DNA of 13,613 nt, from positions 1 to 13,613 of the forward strand of contig JANYEU010000174.1 in the NCBI GenBank assembly GCA_025362915.1. The letters run 5' to 3'. Of the stretch, positions 5,799 through 13,376 are shown piece by piece. Each line of letters opens with the position of its first letter. Position 1 is the stretch's first letter. The position numbers and the translations under genes are program-made. This stretch comes from Chitinophagaceae bacterium. Its GTDB lineage: Bacteria > Bacteroidota > Bacteroidia > Chitinophagales > Chitinophagaceae. The notes below the pieces were generated by a model. That model saw nothing but the letters and a program-made list of their open reading frames with translations. It ran no database searches and was not told where the DNA came from.

Positions 5799-7076
5799 AT
5801 GACACTTTCAGATTCTTTTTCGTTGGCATTTCGTACCGTTCGCAGCAACATGCTTCGCACAGGCATCACCGTAGCCATCATAGCCTTTGGCATCATGGCA
5901 TTGATTGGTATTATCACTGCAATAGAATCTATGAATCAAAGCTTGCGCGAAAGTTTTTCCTCCATGGGAGCCAATGCTTTTAGCTTAAGATACAAGGAGA
6001 GCAAGGCAAGATTTGGGCATCATGACCGAGAAGATGTAACACTATCCAAAAGGGGACAAAAGGAAAAAAAATCTAACTTAGGAAAAGTCATTACCAAAGA
6101 AGAAGCATTACTCTTTAAACAAAACTTTGACTATCCTGCATTGGTAAGCATCTCTTTCAGAATGGGTGGAAATGTAGAATGTAGGTATGCTACAAAGAAA
6201 ACAAATCCACAGGAGGCGGTTTTTGGTGTAGATGAAAACTATCTAAATGTAAATGGATATACAATACAGAGCGGAAGAAACTTTAGTTCTCTGGATATTG
6301 AAAGTGGAAGAAATGTATGCCTGGTAGGTTATAACGTTGCTACAAAACTGTTTGGAGACGAAGCGCCAGAACTATGCGTGGATAAAATGATATTGGTAGG
6401 CGGTATAACTTATCATATAATAGGATTACTAAAAAGCAAGGGAAGCAGTTCCTTTTTACGACAAGACGAAGTTATTTTAACATCGTATAATAACAGTGCA
6501 AGGTTTAACAATCCTTCCAATTCTTTTGCCATTGGCGTGCTGGTAAACCAAGTACAGGCACTGGAAGGGGGAATGGATGAAACGACTGCCTTATTTAGAA
6601 AAATACGAAAACTGGAACCTACAGAAGAAGATAATTTTTTGATTGAAAAGAGTGACAAGTTTGCTGAAATGTTTATTGGTTTTCTTAGTAGTATTACGGG
6701 GAGCGCTGGCGCCATTGGGTTGATTACATTGATTGGTGCAGCGATAGGATTGATGAATATTATGCTGGTATCTGTAAATGAGCGTACGCGAGAAGTGGGA
6801 TTGATAAAAGCCATTGGCGGAAAAAGCAGAAATATCCGTCAACAGTTTCTCTTTGAAAGTATGATCATTAGCCTACTTGGTGCACTATTCGGTATTATAT
6901 TGGGTGTACTTGTTGGTAATCTATTCGGGTTGCTTCTGCATACTGGCTTTGTAATACCTTGGGCTTGGGTAATGGCCGGAATTATCATTTGTTCTTTGGT
7001 TGGGCTAGCCGCAGGAATTTATCCAGCCATGAAGGCCGCTAGGTTAAACCCTATTGTGGCATTGAGGTACGAGTAA
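5799..7076 (+). CDS. ABC transporter permease, MacB/FtsX type
   Basis: A 425-aa integral membrane protein with the MacB topology: one N-terminal TM helix (about 22-42), a periplasmic core domain (about 45-290), and three C-terminal TM helices (about 304-326, 353-380 and 390-409). The FtsX hallmark NERTREVGLIKAIGG begins at 327, and the protein ends with the standard GIYPAMKAARLNPIVALRYE. MacB-type permeases are driven by a separate or fused ATPase and use mechanotransmission to act on periplasmic substrates such as lipoproteins, toxins or peptides. No ATPase is fused or adjacent: the nearest, at 8009, is of a different ABC-2 class. A stop codon (TGA 5796-5798) directly precedes the ATG, which fixes the start. 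The substrate is unknown. Confidence 0.9.
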   Translation: MTLSDSFSLAFRTVRSNMLRTGITVAIIAFGIMALIGIITAIESMNQSLRESFSSMGANAFSLRYKESKARFGHHDREDVTLSKRGQKEKKSNLGKVITKEEALLFKQNFDYPALVSISFRMGGNVECRYATKKTNPQEAVFGVDENYLNVNGYTIQSGRNFSSLDIESGRNVCLVGYNVATKLFGDEAPELCVDKMILVGGITYHIIGLLKSKGSSSFLRQDEVILTSYNNSARFNNPSNSFAIGVLVNQVQALEGGMDETTALFRKIRKLEPTEEDNFLIEKSDKFAEMFIGFLSSITGSAGAIGLITLIGAAIGLMNIMLVSVNERTREVGLIKAIGGKSRNIRQQFLFESMIISLLGALFGIILGVLVGNLFGLLLHTGFVIPWAWVMAGIIICSLVGLAAGIYPAMKAARLNPIVALRYE

Positions 7077-7128
7077 GTGGTTAGTTAGAAATTAGTATTA
7101 TGCCATTTGAATTGGTGTTCCACCTCTC

Positions 7129-7160
7129 AAACAAGGTTTTTGTATCATGAACCTTGTTTT
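7129..7160 (+). terminator. Hairpin after the FtsX-type permease gene
   Basis: AAACAAGGTT (7129-7138) pairs perfectly with AACCTTGTTT (7150-7159) around an 11-nt loop, 52 bp after the stop codon. Only four T residues end the right arm, so it is a weak intrinsic terminator. Confidence 0.5.
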
Positions 7161-7360
7161 AAGTGTTTCGTGAGACAAGAATCTGGCAAAGTAAGTTGTA
7201 GGCCAAAAGACACAACGGCGAGTATTAAAATATTCTCCTTGTAATAATACCACATTTCCCATCACTAAATCCTCCTCCCGAAAAATAATTCATGGGTCTA
7301 CGTATATATAAAGACCCTCATTTCAGCCTAAAAACCTATTTGGTAGCGGTAACGTGCCAC

Positions 7361-7483
7361 TTATAAGCTGTACAAGTGACCTTTTCCTGGTAAAAGGTGT
7401 GTTATAAGTTGTACAAGTGACCTTTTCCTGGTAAAAGGTGTGTTATAAGTTGTACAAGCGACCTTTTCCTGGTAAAAGGTGTG
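7361..7483. repeat. 41-bp tandem repeat array B, three nearly identical copies
   Basis: Units begin at 7361, 7402 and 7443 and are identical except for single changes at 7368 (C for T) and in the third copy (AAGCGACC for AAGTGACC). Each unit holds a perfect 7-bp hairpin, ACCTTTT and AAAAGGT around CCTGGT. Units two and three also hold the 8-bp palindrome TTGTACAA, and unit one has the variant CTGTACAA. A decayed half copy may precede (around 7336-7360). The unit is unrelated in sequence to array A although the period is the same. The period rules out a simple coding repeat. Confidence 0.95.
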
Positions 7484-7945
7484 TTATTTTCTAGTGAATT
7501 ATTACAAGAAGATGAGAACACAAAATAAATCTTTCAAAATAGATAGATAATAATTGTTTGAATGGTTTTTTAATGTGTATCGTCATTTTTAAAAAAAAGA
7601 TTGTCGTTTCTTATTAGGTTATTACTCCACTACAACAAAAGTGTAGCCGCAAGGAATATCGCGAGATAGTTTAGTTATAAATGATGATTCCTTTTAACCA
7701 TCAATTTACAAGTAAAAACCCATTATAACTTCTCTGCCAAGGTTCGTACCTCATCAACCTTTTTTTGATTGTTGCTTGAATATAAGAACCACAAGGCGAA
7801 GCAATTGCCCCACTAAAGAGATAGTTGCATAAAAACAGCTTACTTCTGTAAGCTTCGCGCTCTATTTTGACCGTTCTATTGATGAAGTAATTTTTAGGAG
7901 TTGAGGGGATACTTTTACAGGATGGAAAAGAAACAAAACTAATCG

Positions 7946-7977
7946 TTGATTTATTAAATTTCAACCCCCTAAATTTA
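7946..7977 (+). promoter_or_regulatory. Possible promoter of the ABC exporter operon
   Basis: TTG (7946-7948) and TAAATTTA (7970-7977) are separated by 21 bp, close to the Bacteroidota TTTG / TAnnTTTG layout but with an A for the final G. It lies 31 bp before the ATPase start. Confidence 0.3.
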
Positions 7978-8008
7978 CATCAAATTTCATCTTAAATAAA
8001 CCTTTATA

Positions 8009-8905
8009 ATGGCAGAAACAATTTTAACCTTAAACTCCATCAGCAAATCTTATGGAAGAATAAAGGCACTAAATGAGGTATCGTTTCAAGTACCCAAAGG
8101 CAGCGTATTTGGCTTACTAGGTCCTAATGGTAGCGGCAAAACAACCATGTTGGGGATAGTGCTGGATGCTTTGAAACCAGACGATGGCAATTTCTCTTGG
8201 TTTAATGGGCTGAGTTCGCCAAGTAGTCGAAAAAAAATAGGCTCTTTGTTAGAAACTCCCAACTTCTACCATTATTTATCGGCAGTAGATAATTTAAAAA
8301 TAACACAAGCCATTAATCAGAGGGGAAATATTGATGACATTCATCAGGCATTGGAAACAGTAAAATTAACCGAGAGAAAACATTCTAAATTCAGCACCTA
8401 TAGTTTAGGAATGAAGCAAAGGCTTGCCATAGCGGCTGCCTTATTGGCAAAGCCAGAAGCAATTATTTTTGATGAACCAACCAATGGGCTGGATCCTGTT
8501 GGCATTTTGGAGATAAGGGAACTAATACAAAAATTGGCAAATCAAGGCACTACCATCATTATGGCAAGTCATTTACTAGATGAAGTAGAAAAGGTTTGCA
8601 CCCATGTAGCTATCATGAAAAAAGGGGTATTGGTAGCTTCTGGTGCAGTGGATGAAGTGTTGCGTAATGAGGATATAGTGGAAATTAGTGCTGCCAACCC
8701 AAGTAAACTTGCGGAAGTGTTAAACAACTATCCACACATAACCGGCAAAAAGCAAAATGGCGATTACCTGCAATTATTTCTTCCATTAGGCACTGCCAAT
8801 TTGGAAACAATTAATAAACATTGTTTTGATAATGGGGTAACACTTAATCATCTACTACTAAAAAAGAAAAGTTTGGAAACCAAGTTTTTTGAACTAACCA
8901 ATTAA
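8009..8905 (+). CDS. ABC-2 type exporter ATP-binding protein
   Basis: A 298-aa cytoplasmic ATPase with all NBD motifs: Walker A GPNGSGKT at 38-45, the signature YSLGMKQR at 131-138 (SLGMK form), Walker B AIIFDEP at 151-157, the D-loop GLD at 160-162, and H-loop H188. At the Q-loop position the sequence reads LLETPNFY, so a Glu (E82) stands where Gln is usual. That is the 'E-loop' described for bacitracin and lantibiotic self-protection transporters (BcrA/LanF-like). The ~80-residue C-terminal extension is typical of the same class. It is translated just before a permease gene (32-bp gap) and so probably forms a two-component exporter with it. No peptide-synthesis or two-component regulator genes are nearby, so the substrate is open. 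Confidence 0.9.
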   Translation: MAETILTLNSISKSYGRIKALNEVSFQVPKGSVFGLLGPNGSGKTTMLGIVLDALKPDDGNFSWFNGLSSPSSRKKIGSLLETPNFYHYLSAVDNLKITQAINQRGNIDDIHQALETVKLTERKHSKFSTYSLGMKQRLAIAAALLAKPEAIIFDEPTNGLDPVGILEIRELIQKLANQGTTIIMASHLLDEVEKVCTHVAIMKKGVLVASGAVDEVLRNEDIVEISAANPSKLAEVLNNYPHITGKKQNGDYLQLFLPLGTANLETINKHCFDNGVTLNHLLLKKKSLETKFFELTN

Positions 8906-8931
8906 TCAATTATCTGTCAATTATCAATTAA
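8899..8931. repeat. CAATTAT heptamer repeats across the ATPase stop codon
   Basis: CAATTAA (8899), CAATTAT (8907), CAATTAT (8918) and CAATTAA (8925) are direct copies; the last two are adjacent, and the others are separated by 1 and 4 bases. The first copy includes the TAA stop (8903-8905) of the ATPase gene, and the block fills the gap before the permease gene. It lacks inverted arms, so a terminator role is unlikely and co-transcription remains possible. Confidence 0.6.
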
Positions 8932-8937
8932 TAAGTA

Positions 8938-9753
8938 ATGCTTTCAATATTAAGAATAGAGTGGTTAAAGATTAAAAAATATCCCGCCTTTTGGTGGATG
9001 CTAGGCATTGTTGCCCTCACTTACCCTGGAATAAATTTCATTTGTTATAAAATTTTCTTAGGGTTTACCGTTAAAAAAGATATGACAGCGGCAATTGTGA
9101 ATTCCATTATGGGTAATCCATTTGCTTTTCCCGAAACATGGCATTCAGTAGCATACTTCTCATCGTTTTTTGTGGTTGTGCCCTCCATTTTGGTGATCAT
9201 GATTATTACAAATGAATATACATTTAAAACAAACAGGCAGAATGTTATTGATGGGTGGAGTAGGAATCAGTTTGTTACCAGTAAACTATTGGGGGTTGCC
9301 ATTATTTCGTTGGTAGTAACATTGATGTATATTATTACCGCCATATACTTTGGAATAACAACAAATAATGCGAACGTAACAAGTTGGGCAGAAGGACTGC
9401 AGTATGTTCCACTTTTTTTCTTGCAAACATTTGCACAATTGAGTATCGCTTTTTTACTTGGTTTTCTAATGAAGAAATCATTTATTGCCTTAGGGATTTT
9501 TATATTTTATTACCTCATTTTGGAAAATATTTTAGTTGGCATCTTGAAAATAATGAATTTGTCAGGAGGTAGGTTTTTACCGTTGGCACTTTCACACAAG
9601 CTAATTCCGGGGCCAAAGTTTTTTAGTCATTTCCCCGATTCAGCTTATGAACAAAGTCTTCTTCAAATAAATGAACATATTATATATACGCTCACTCTCA
9701 CCGTTAGTATTTGGTTGCTTTGTTATACGGTGTACAATAAAAGGGATATATAA
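8938..9753 (+). CDS. ABC-2 type exporter permease
   Basis: A 271-aa membrane protein with about six hydrophobic helices: near 17-42, 68-94, 119-143, 155-180, 183-205 and 245-264. The segment between helices 2 and 3 contains NVIDGWSRNQFVTSKL, the cytoplasmic coupling motif (R-x-x-V-I-x-G-W-S-R) typical of ABC-2 permeases of the BcrB/LanE/NatB type. It pairs with the preceding ATPase; one permease of this size would act as a homodimer. LanFEG systems have two permeases, so the single gene here is closer to BcrAB or NatAB. No signal peptide or extra domain is seen. No clear terminator hairpin follows before the convergent hydrolase gene (82-bp gap). Confidence 0.85.
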   Translation: MLSILRIEWLKIKKYPAFWWMLGIVALTYPGINFICYKIFLGFTVKKDMTAAIVNSIMGNPFAFPETWHSVAYFSSFFVVVPSILVIMIITNEYTFKTNRQNVIDGWSRNQFVTSKLLGVAIISLVVTLMYIITAIYFGITTNNANVTSWAEGLQYVPLFFLQTFAQLSIAFLLGFLMKKSFIALGIFIFYYLILENILVGILKIMNLSGGRFLPLALSHKLIPGPKFFSHFPDSAYEQSLLQINEHIIYTLTLTVSIWLLCYTVYNKRDI

Positions 9754-9835
9754 TATACGTTAAAATCAAATTCGGCTAACATATAAACACACACTCGCAT
9801 CTAAAATGGTTCTTTTTAGTTTCACTAAGACTTTA

Positions 9836-10852
9836 TTATCTCATACCATTCATAACTTTATTCAAGTGCATCACTTCAGCCAAGAATTTCTCTGTTTCTC
9901 TTATTGCGCCAGCCACATCATTAGAGCGTACAGACGAACACAATACGTGGTTGCCTGCATTGGGCATGGCTACTCCCCTCTTTAGGCTATCGGGAGTGGC
10001 AAGGCTGGTAAGCATAGATTTTATGGCTGAAACCTTTACCACTGTATCCTGATGCTGCTCGTCCTTATAATAATACAATGCAAGCGCAGGCTGGTGAACG
10101 GCTGTAAACGTTTTCTCATTCATAGAAGTAGCCACAATTTCTTGCAATGCCACAGCCCCTTCTATCCTATAAAGATGGTTCCAATATTGGTTATTGATAG
10201 AATCATTTAGAGAGCCTTTCAGGTACTTCCCTCCTACTACCAATCGTGCAATCTGCAAACCCCAAGGTTGGTTTAATAACCAAGCATTCTTATCGTGAAT
10301 GGCAATGTTTGGGGAGTATAATATAATGCCCGCCACATCAACAGGAAAGGCAGCCGCCAACTGAATGGCCAACGCACCGCCAGAAGATGTACCCATCAAT
10401 ATTACCTTTTTGCCCAACTGTTTGCCAATTACCAACGCCTCTTTTGCACTCTCCCAATAATTATCGGCAGTAAGGTTCAGTAACTGCTCGGAAGTATCAA
10501 TGCCATGTTCTGCCAAACGGGATAGATATAGGTTGCAGCCGAACTCCTTGGCAATGGTGCGGTGTGTGGGTGCGCCTTCGCCCTGACTGGAGCTAAAGCC
10601 ATGCAGGTAAACAATGGCATAATCAGTTTTTTGTTTGGTACTGTCATTGTACCATACCACCCTTGCCTGATTGTCTAGCTTTAGTTTGTGCTGACACTCA
10701 CTACTGTCTATATATTTCTCCAACCCATCTGCATCGGTAGGAATAGTAGGTAATAATTTACTATAAACAGGCGTGGAAGGATGTGGGCCAATAAAGAATA
10801 GGAACGCCAGCAAGAAGGCTATACCAATGATAATTTTCAAGAATCGTTTCAT
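9836..10852 (-). CDS. Alpha/beta hydrolase, membrane-anchored or secreted
   Basis: A 338-aa protein with an N-terminal KR followed by a hydrophobic stretch (about 5-22), acting as a signal anchor or uncleaved signal sequence. No lipobox Cys is present. The hydrolase core has the oxyanion strand YLHGFSSS (HGF at 84-86), the nucleophile elbow GTSSGG at 154-159 with Ser156, a probable acid at D264 or D269 (YYKDEQHQD), and His302 in AGNHV. The family covers esterases, lipases and peptidases. The layout (HGF near residue 85 and helical cap region at about 190-245) resembles monoacylglycerol-lipase or serine-aminopeptidase-like members, but I cannot name a substrate. It stands alone; the divergent region upstream is long. 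A weak TAGCTTTA on the minus strand near 10867-10874 could be a -7 element. Confidence 0.85.
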   Translation of the reverse strand: MKRFLKIIIGIAFLLAFLFFIGPHPSTPVYSKLLPTIPTDADGLEKYIDSSECQHKLKLDNQARVVWYNDSTKQKTDYAIVYLHGFSSSQGEGAPTHRTIAKEFGCNLYLSRLAEHGIDTSEQLLNLTADNYWESAKEALVIGKQLGKKVILMGTSSGGALAIQLAAAFPVDVAGIILYSPNIAIHDKNAWLLNQPWGLQIARLVVGGKYLKGSLNDSINNQYWNHLYRIEGAVALQEIVATSMNEKTFTAVHQPALALYYYKDEQHQDTVVKVSAIKSMLTSLATPDSLKRGVAMPNAGNHVLCSSVRSNDVAGAIRETEKFLAEVMHLNKVMNGMR

Positions 10853-11179
10853 GTAAAAATTTTCGTAAAGCTAAAAAGAATAACCGAGGTTACCCACACT
10901 TTTATCCATAGAGTTAGAAATCTCTGTGTTAATAACTCGGTGAGCCTCTGTGTTAGAGCAATATATTTTAAAATCTAACACAGAGGTTAATGGAGCTATT
11001 TACACAGAGGAAAGTAGAGATATACCCTCCCCATAAGTTATTATAACTTGGAAACATTAACCTCCTAATCTAATACTTTATGGCAAATAAGTATGGTGGT
11101 AAGGGCAAAAAACAAGTCATTTACCCGTTATCTAATTGTAAACCTTCGCTTTTCTTTTGTTCCCTCGGCGTCAATGCCT
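10853..11179. other. Divergent intergenic region between the hydrolase gene and typA
   Basis: No coding region is seen. The region contains repeated CTCTGTGTTA motifs (10922 and 10946), a 13-bp perfect inverted repeat listed separately, and an unremarkable stretch from about 11030 to the typA promoter -33 box at 11156. Confidence 0.6.
10945..10986. repeat. 13-bp perfect inverted repeat in the divergent region
   Basis: CCTCTGTGTTAGA (10945-10957) pairs with TCTAACACAGAGG (10974-10986) around a 16-nt AT-rich loop. Further direct copies of CTCTGTGTTA (10922) and ACACAGAGG (11003) flank it. Since both neighbouring genes point away from it, a terminator is not needed here; it is more like a repeat element or protein-binding site. 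Confidence 0.7.
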
Positions 11180-11187
11180 TACATTTG
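11156..11187 (+). promoter_or_regulatory. typA promoter
   Basis: TTTG at 11156-11159 and TACATTTG at 11180-11187 match the Bacteroidota -33 (TTTG) and -7 (TAnnTTTG) boxes exactly, with a 20-bp spacer. Transcription would start near 11194, leaving a leader of about 85-90 nt before ATG 11281. This is the best promoter in the window. Confidence 0.65.
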
Positions 11188-11200
11188 CCGCTCAAAAAAC

Positions 11201-11268
11201 AGCTAAAAGTAGTCACACAACTTCCGTAATCCTTTGCTGGATTGTATTACACGGTTTTACTTTTAGCT
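11201..11268 (+). ncRNA. Structured 5' leader candidate of typA mRNA
   Basis: AGCTAAAAGTA (11201-11211) and TACTTTTAGCT (11258-11268) form a perfect 11-bp stem closing a 46-nt loop. The loop can fold further: AATCC (11228-11232) with GGATT (11239-11243), extended by CCGT with ACGG, or alternatively GTAAT (11226-11230) with ATTAC (11246-11250). These inner pairings are mutually exclusive. The outer stem ends 12 nt before the ATG and so could affect translation initiation. No known riboswitch class is recognised. Confidence 0.4.
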
Positions 11269-11280
11269 AAAAAATTAATA

Positions 11281-13095
11281 ATGGACATTAGAAACATCGC
11301 AATTATTGCACACGTTGACCATGGTAAAACAACTTTGGTAGACAAAATTTTACACCAAACAAATGTTTTCCGCGCTAATCAGGAAACAGGTGAATTGATA
11401 ATGGATAGTAACGATCTTGAAAGAGAACGTGGTATAACCATTTTTTCCAAGAACGCTTCTGTAATGTACAAAGGCGTTAAGATTAATGTTATTGATACCC
11501 CGGGTCACAGTGACTTTGGTGGTGAAGTGGAACGTGTATTGAAGATGGCCGATAGCGTTATCCTATTGGTAGATGCGTTTGAAGGACCAATGCCCCAGAC
11601 ACGTTTTGTATTGCAAAAAGCATTACAGCTTAATTTGAAACCAATTGTTGTTATCAATAAGGTAGATAAGCCAAACTGTCGTCCTGATGAAGTTCATGAT
11701 GCAGTATTTGAATTATTCTTTACCCTAGATGCAACAAACGAACAACTTGATTTCCCTACTTTTTATGGTAGTGGTAAGAATGGTTGGTTCAATAGCAAAA
11801 ACGAACAGTGCGATGATATCACTCCTTTGTTGGATGGTATCCTGCAATATGTCCCTGCTCCTAAGATAGAAGATGGTCCATTGCAAATGCAAATCACTTC
11901 ATTGGATTATTCGGCTTTCTTGGGTCGTATAGCTGTAGGTCGTGTTGCCCGTGGCGGTATCAGCGAAAACCAACCTTTTGCCTTGATGCGTACTGATGGT
12001 CGCTTACAAAAATCCCGTGTTAAGGAATTATATGTATTCGAATCTTTGGGTAAACGTAAGGTAACTGAAGTTTTGGCTGGTGATATTTGTGCAGTGGTTG
12101 GTATTGAAGATTTCACTATCGGTGATACCATCGCTGATATGGATAATCCAGAGGCGTTGCCTATCATCAGTGTGGATGAACCTACCATGAGTATGATGTT
12201 CAGCATCAATAACTCTCCTTTCTTCGGTAAGGATGGTAAGTTTGTTACATCACGTCACTTGCGTGACCGTTTGATGAAAGAAACTGAAAAGAATCTTGCC
12301 CTTAAAGTAGAAGATACAGATAGTGCAGATTGTTTCTTGGTGTATGGTCGTGGTATCTTGCATCTTGGCATCTTGGTTGAAACAATGCGCAGGGAAGGTT
12401 ACGAGCTTACCGTTGGTAACCCTCAAGTATTGGTAAAACAAATAGATGGGAAGAAACATGAGCCGTATGAAAACTTGGTTGTAGATGTACCAAGCGAATA
12501 CAGTGGTAAGGTCATTGACCTTGTTACACAACGTAAAGGCGAAATGCTTATCATGGAAAGCAAGGGCGAAATGCAACACCTTGAATTTGAAATCCCTTCA
12601 CGTGGATTGATAGGCTTGCGTTCCCAGATGCTTACCGGTACTGCTGGTGAGGCTGTAATGGCGCACCGTTTCTTGGAATACAAACCTTGGAAAGGACCAA
12701 TACCTGGACGTAGCAATGGTGTATTGATTGCTAAGAGTACTGAAAGAACAACAGGGTATTCAATTGATAAATTACAAGATAGAGGTCGTTTCTTTGTTGA
12801 TCCTAATGAAGAAGTATATGTTGGTCAGGTGATCGCAGAACACATTAAGCCAGGCGATTTAGTGGTAAACGCTACTGAAGCCAAGAAGTTGACCAATCAC
12901 CGTGCAAGCGGTAGTGATGATGCTACCCGTATCACTCCAAAGATATTGATGACACTGGAAGAATGTATGGAGTACATACAATTTGATGAGTGTATAGAGG
13001 TAACTCCGAAAAACATCCGTATGCGTAAGGTGGTATTGAACGAGGACGAACGTAAGAAAACGTCTAAGAGCATGGCTAGCGAAGCGGTAGGATAG
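11281..13095 (+). CDS. typA: Translational GTPase TypA/BipA
   Basis: A 604-aa ribosome-associated GTPase of the EF-G/LepA superfamily, normal length. BipA aids 50S assembly and stress or cold adaptation in studied bacteria. G1 is AHVDHGKT at 10-17, G2 is RERGITI at 48-54, G3 is DTPGH at 72-76, and G4 is NKVDK at 126-130. The EF-Tu-like domain 2 follows (from about 200; SLDYSAFLGRIAVGRV), then the EF-G III and V-like domains, and the BipA-specific C-terminal domain with the RTTGYSIDKLQDRGRFFVDPNEEVYVGQ region and GSDDATRITPK. ATG 11281 is chosen over TTG 11242, which falls inside the leader stem-loop and would add 13 non-family residues. It has its own promoter and terminator, so it is monocistronic. 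Confidence 0.97.
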   Translation: MDIRNIAIIAHVDHGKTTLVDKILHQTNVFRANQETGELIMDSNDLERERGITIFSKNASVMYKGVKINVIDTPGHSDFGGEVERVLKMADSVILLVDAFEGPMPQTRFVLQKALQLNLKPIVVINKVDKPNCRPDEVHDAVFELFFTLDATNEQLDFPTFYGSGKNGWFNSKNEQCDDITPLLDGILQYVPAPKIEDGPLQMQITSLDYSAFLGRIAVGRVARGGISENQPFALMRTDGRLQKSRVKELYVFESLGKRKVTEVLAGDICAVVGIEDFTIGDTIADMDNPEALPIISVDEPTMSMMFSINNSPFFGKDGKFVTSRHLRDRLMKETEKNLALKVEDTDSADCFLVYGRGILHLGILVETMRREGYELTVGNPQVLVKQIDGKKHEPYENLVVDVPSEYSGKVIDLVTQRKGEMLIMESKGEMQHLEFEIPSRGLIGLRSQMLTGTAGEAVMAHRFLEYKPWKGPIPGRSNGVLIAKSTERTTGYSIDKLQDRGRFFVDPNEEVYVGQVIAEHIKPGDLVVNATEAKKLTNHRASGSDDATRITPKILMTLEECMEYIQFDECIEVTPKNIRMRKVVLNEDERKKTSKSMASEAVG

Positions 13096-13116
13096 ATTTA
13101 TAACCCTGTTAATAAT

Positions 13117-13153
13117 AAAACGCCTGATTCAATTTATTGAGTCAGGCGTTTTT
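13117..13153 (+). terminator. Intrinsic terminator of typA
   Basis: A 16-bp stem pairs 13117-13132 with 13137-13152 (one G-U pair; GC-rich core CGCCTGA/TCAGGCG) with loop TTTA and a T tract. It lies 21 bp after the stop codon. Its A-run upstream could also serve the convergent sigma factor gene. Confidence 0.9.
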
Positions 13154-13376
13154 GTTTATGTCTATATCCAATAACTATAAAACCAAAGAGATTCTGTTTT
13201 ACCCTTGCAAGTACCCTAGTGACATAGAAAGAAAGTGATTGAATGTGTTGTTTAGTCTTGGAGCAACTTAACTATGTATTATTTCCACCGAGAGTGAGGA
13301 AATATGAAATAGGCATAATAAGGCTATTGGGGCAAGAGGTAAGTGTTTAAATTAGGTAGTTATCTTTTTTGTGTGA

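Larger units (their letters stand above)
7161..8008. other. Long gene-poor region upstream of the ABC exporter
   Basis: I find no convincing coding region here. It contains tandem array B (7361-7483), an AT-rich stretch with several small imperfect hairpins (for example CTACA/TGTAG around 7632), and a minus-strand frame at 7701-7964 that starts with TTG and shows no recognisable domain. The AAGGCGAAGCAATTGCC stretch near 7793 recalls the GC-richer interspersed elements found in many bacterial intergenic regions, but this is only an impression. Confidence 0.5.

Noticed and set aside
7701..7964. An 87-codon minus-strand frame in the gene-poor region
   Set aside because: It starts with TTG, has no recognisable domain or good initiation context, and its composition looks like translated non-coding DNA. 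It remains possible that it is part of an interspersed repeat.
7129..8008. Remnant of an insertion sequence in the large gap
   Set aside because: No transposase-like frame, terminal inverted repeats or target duplication could be found by eye.
11242..11280. TTG 11242 as the start of typA
   Set aside because: It lies within the leader stem-loop, and the family sequence begins at MDIRNIAIIAHVDHGKT, encoded from 11281.
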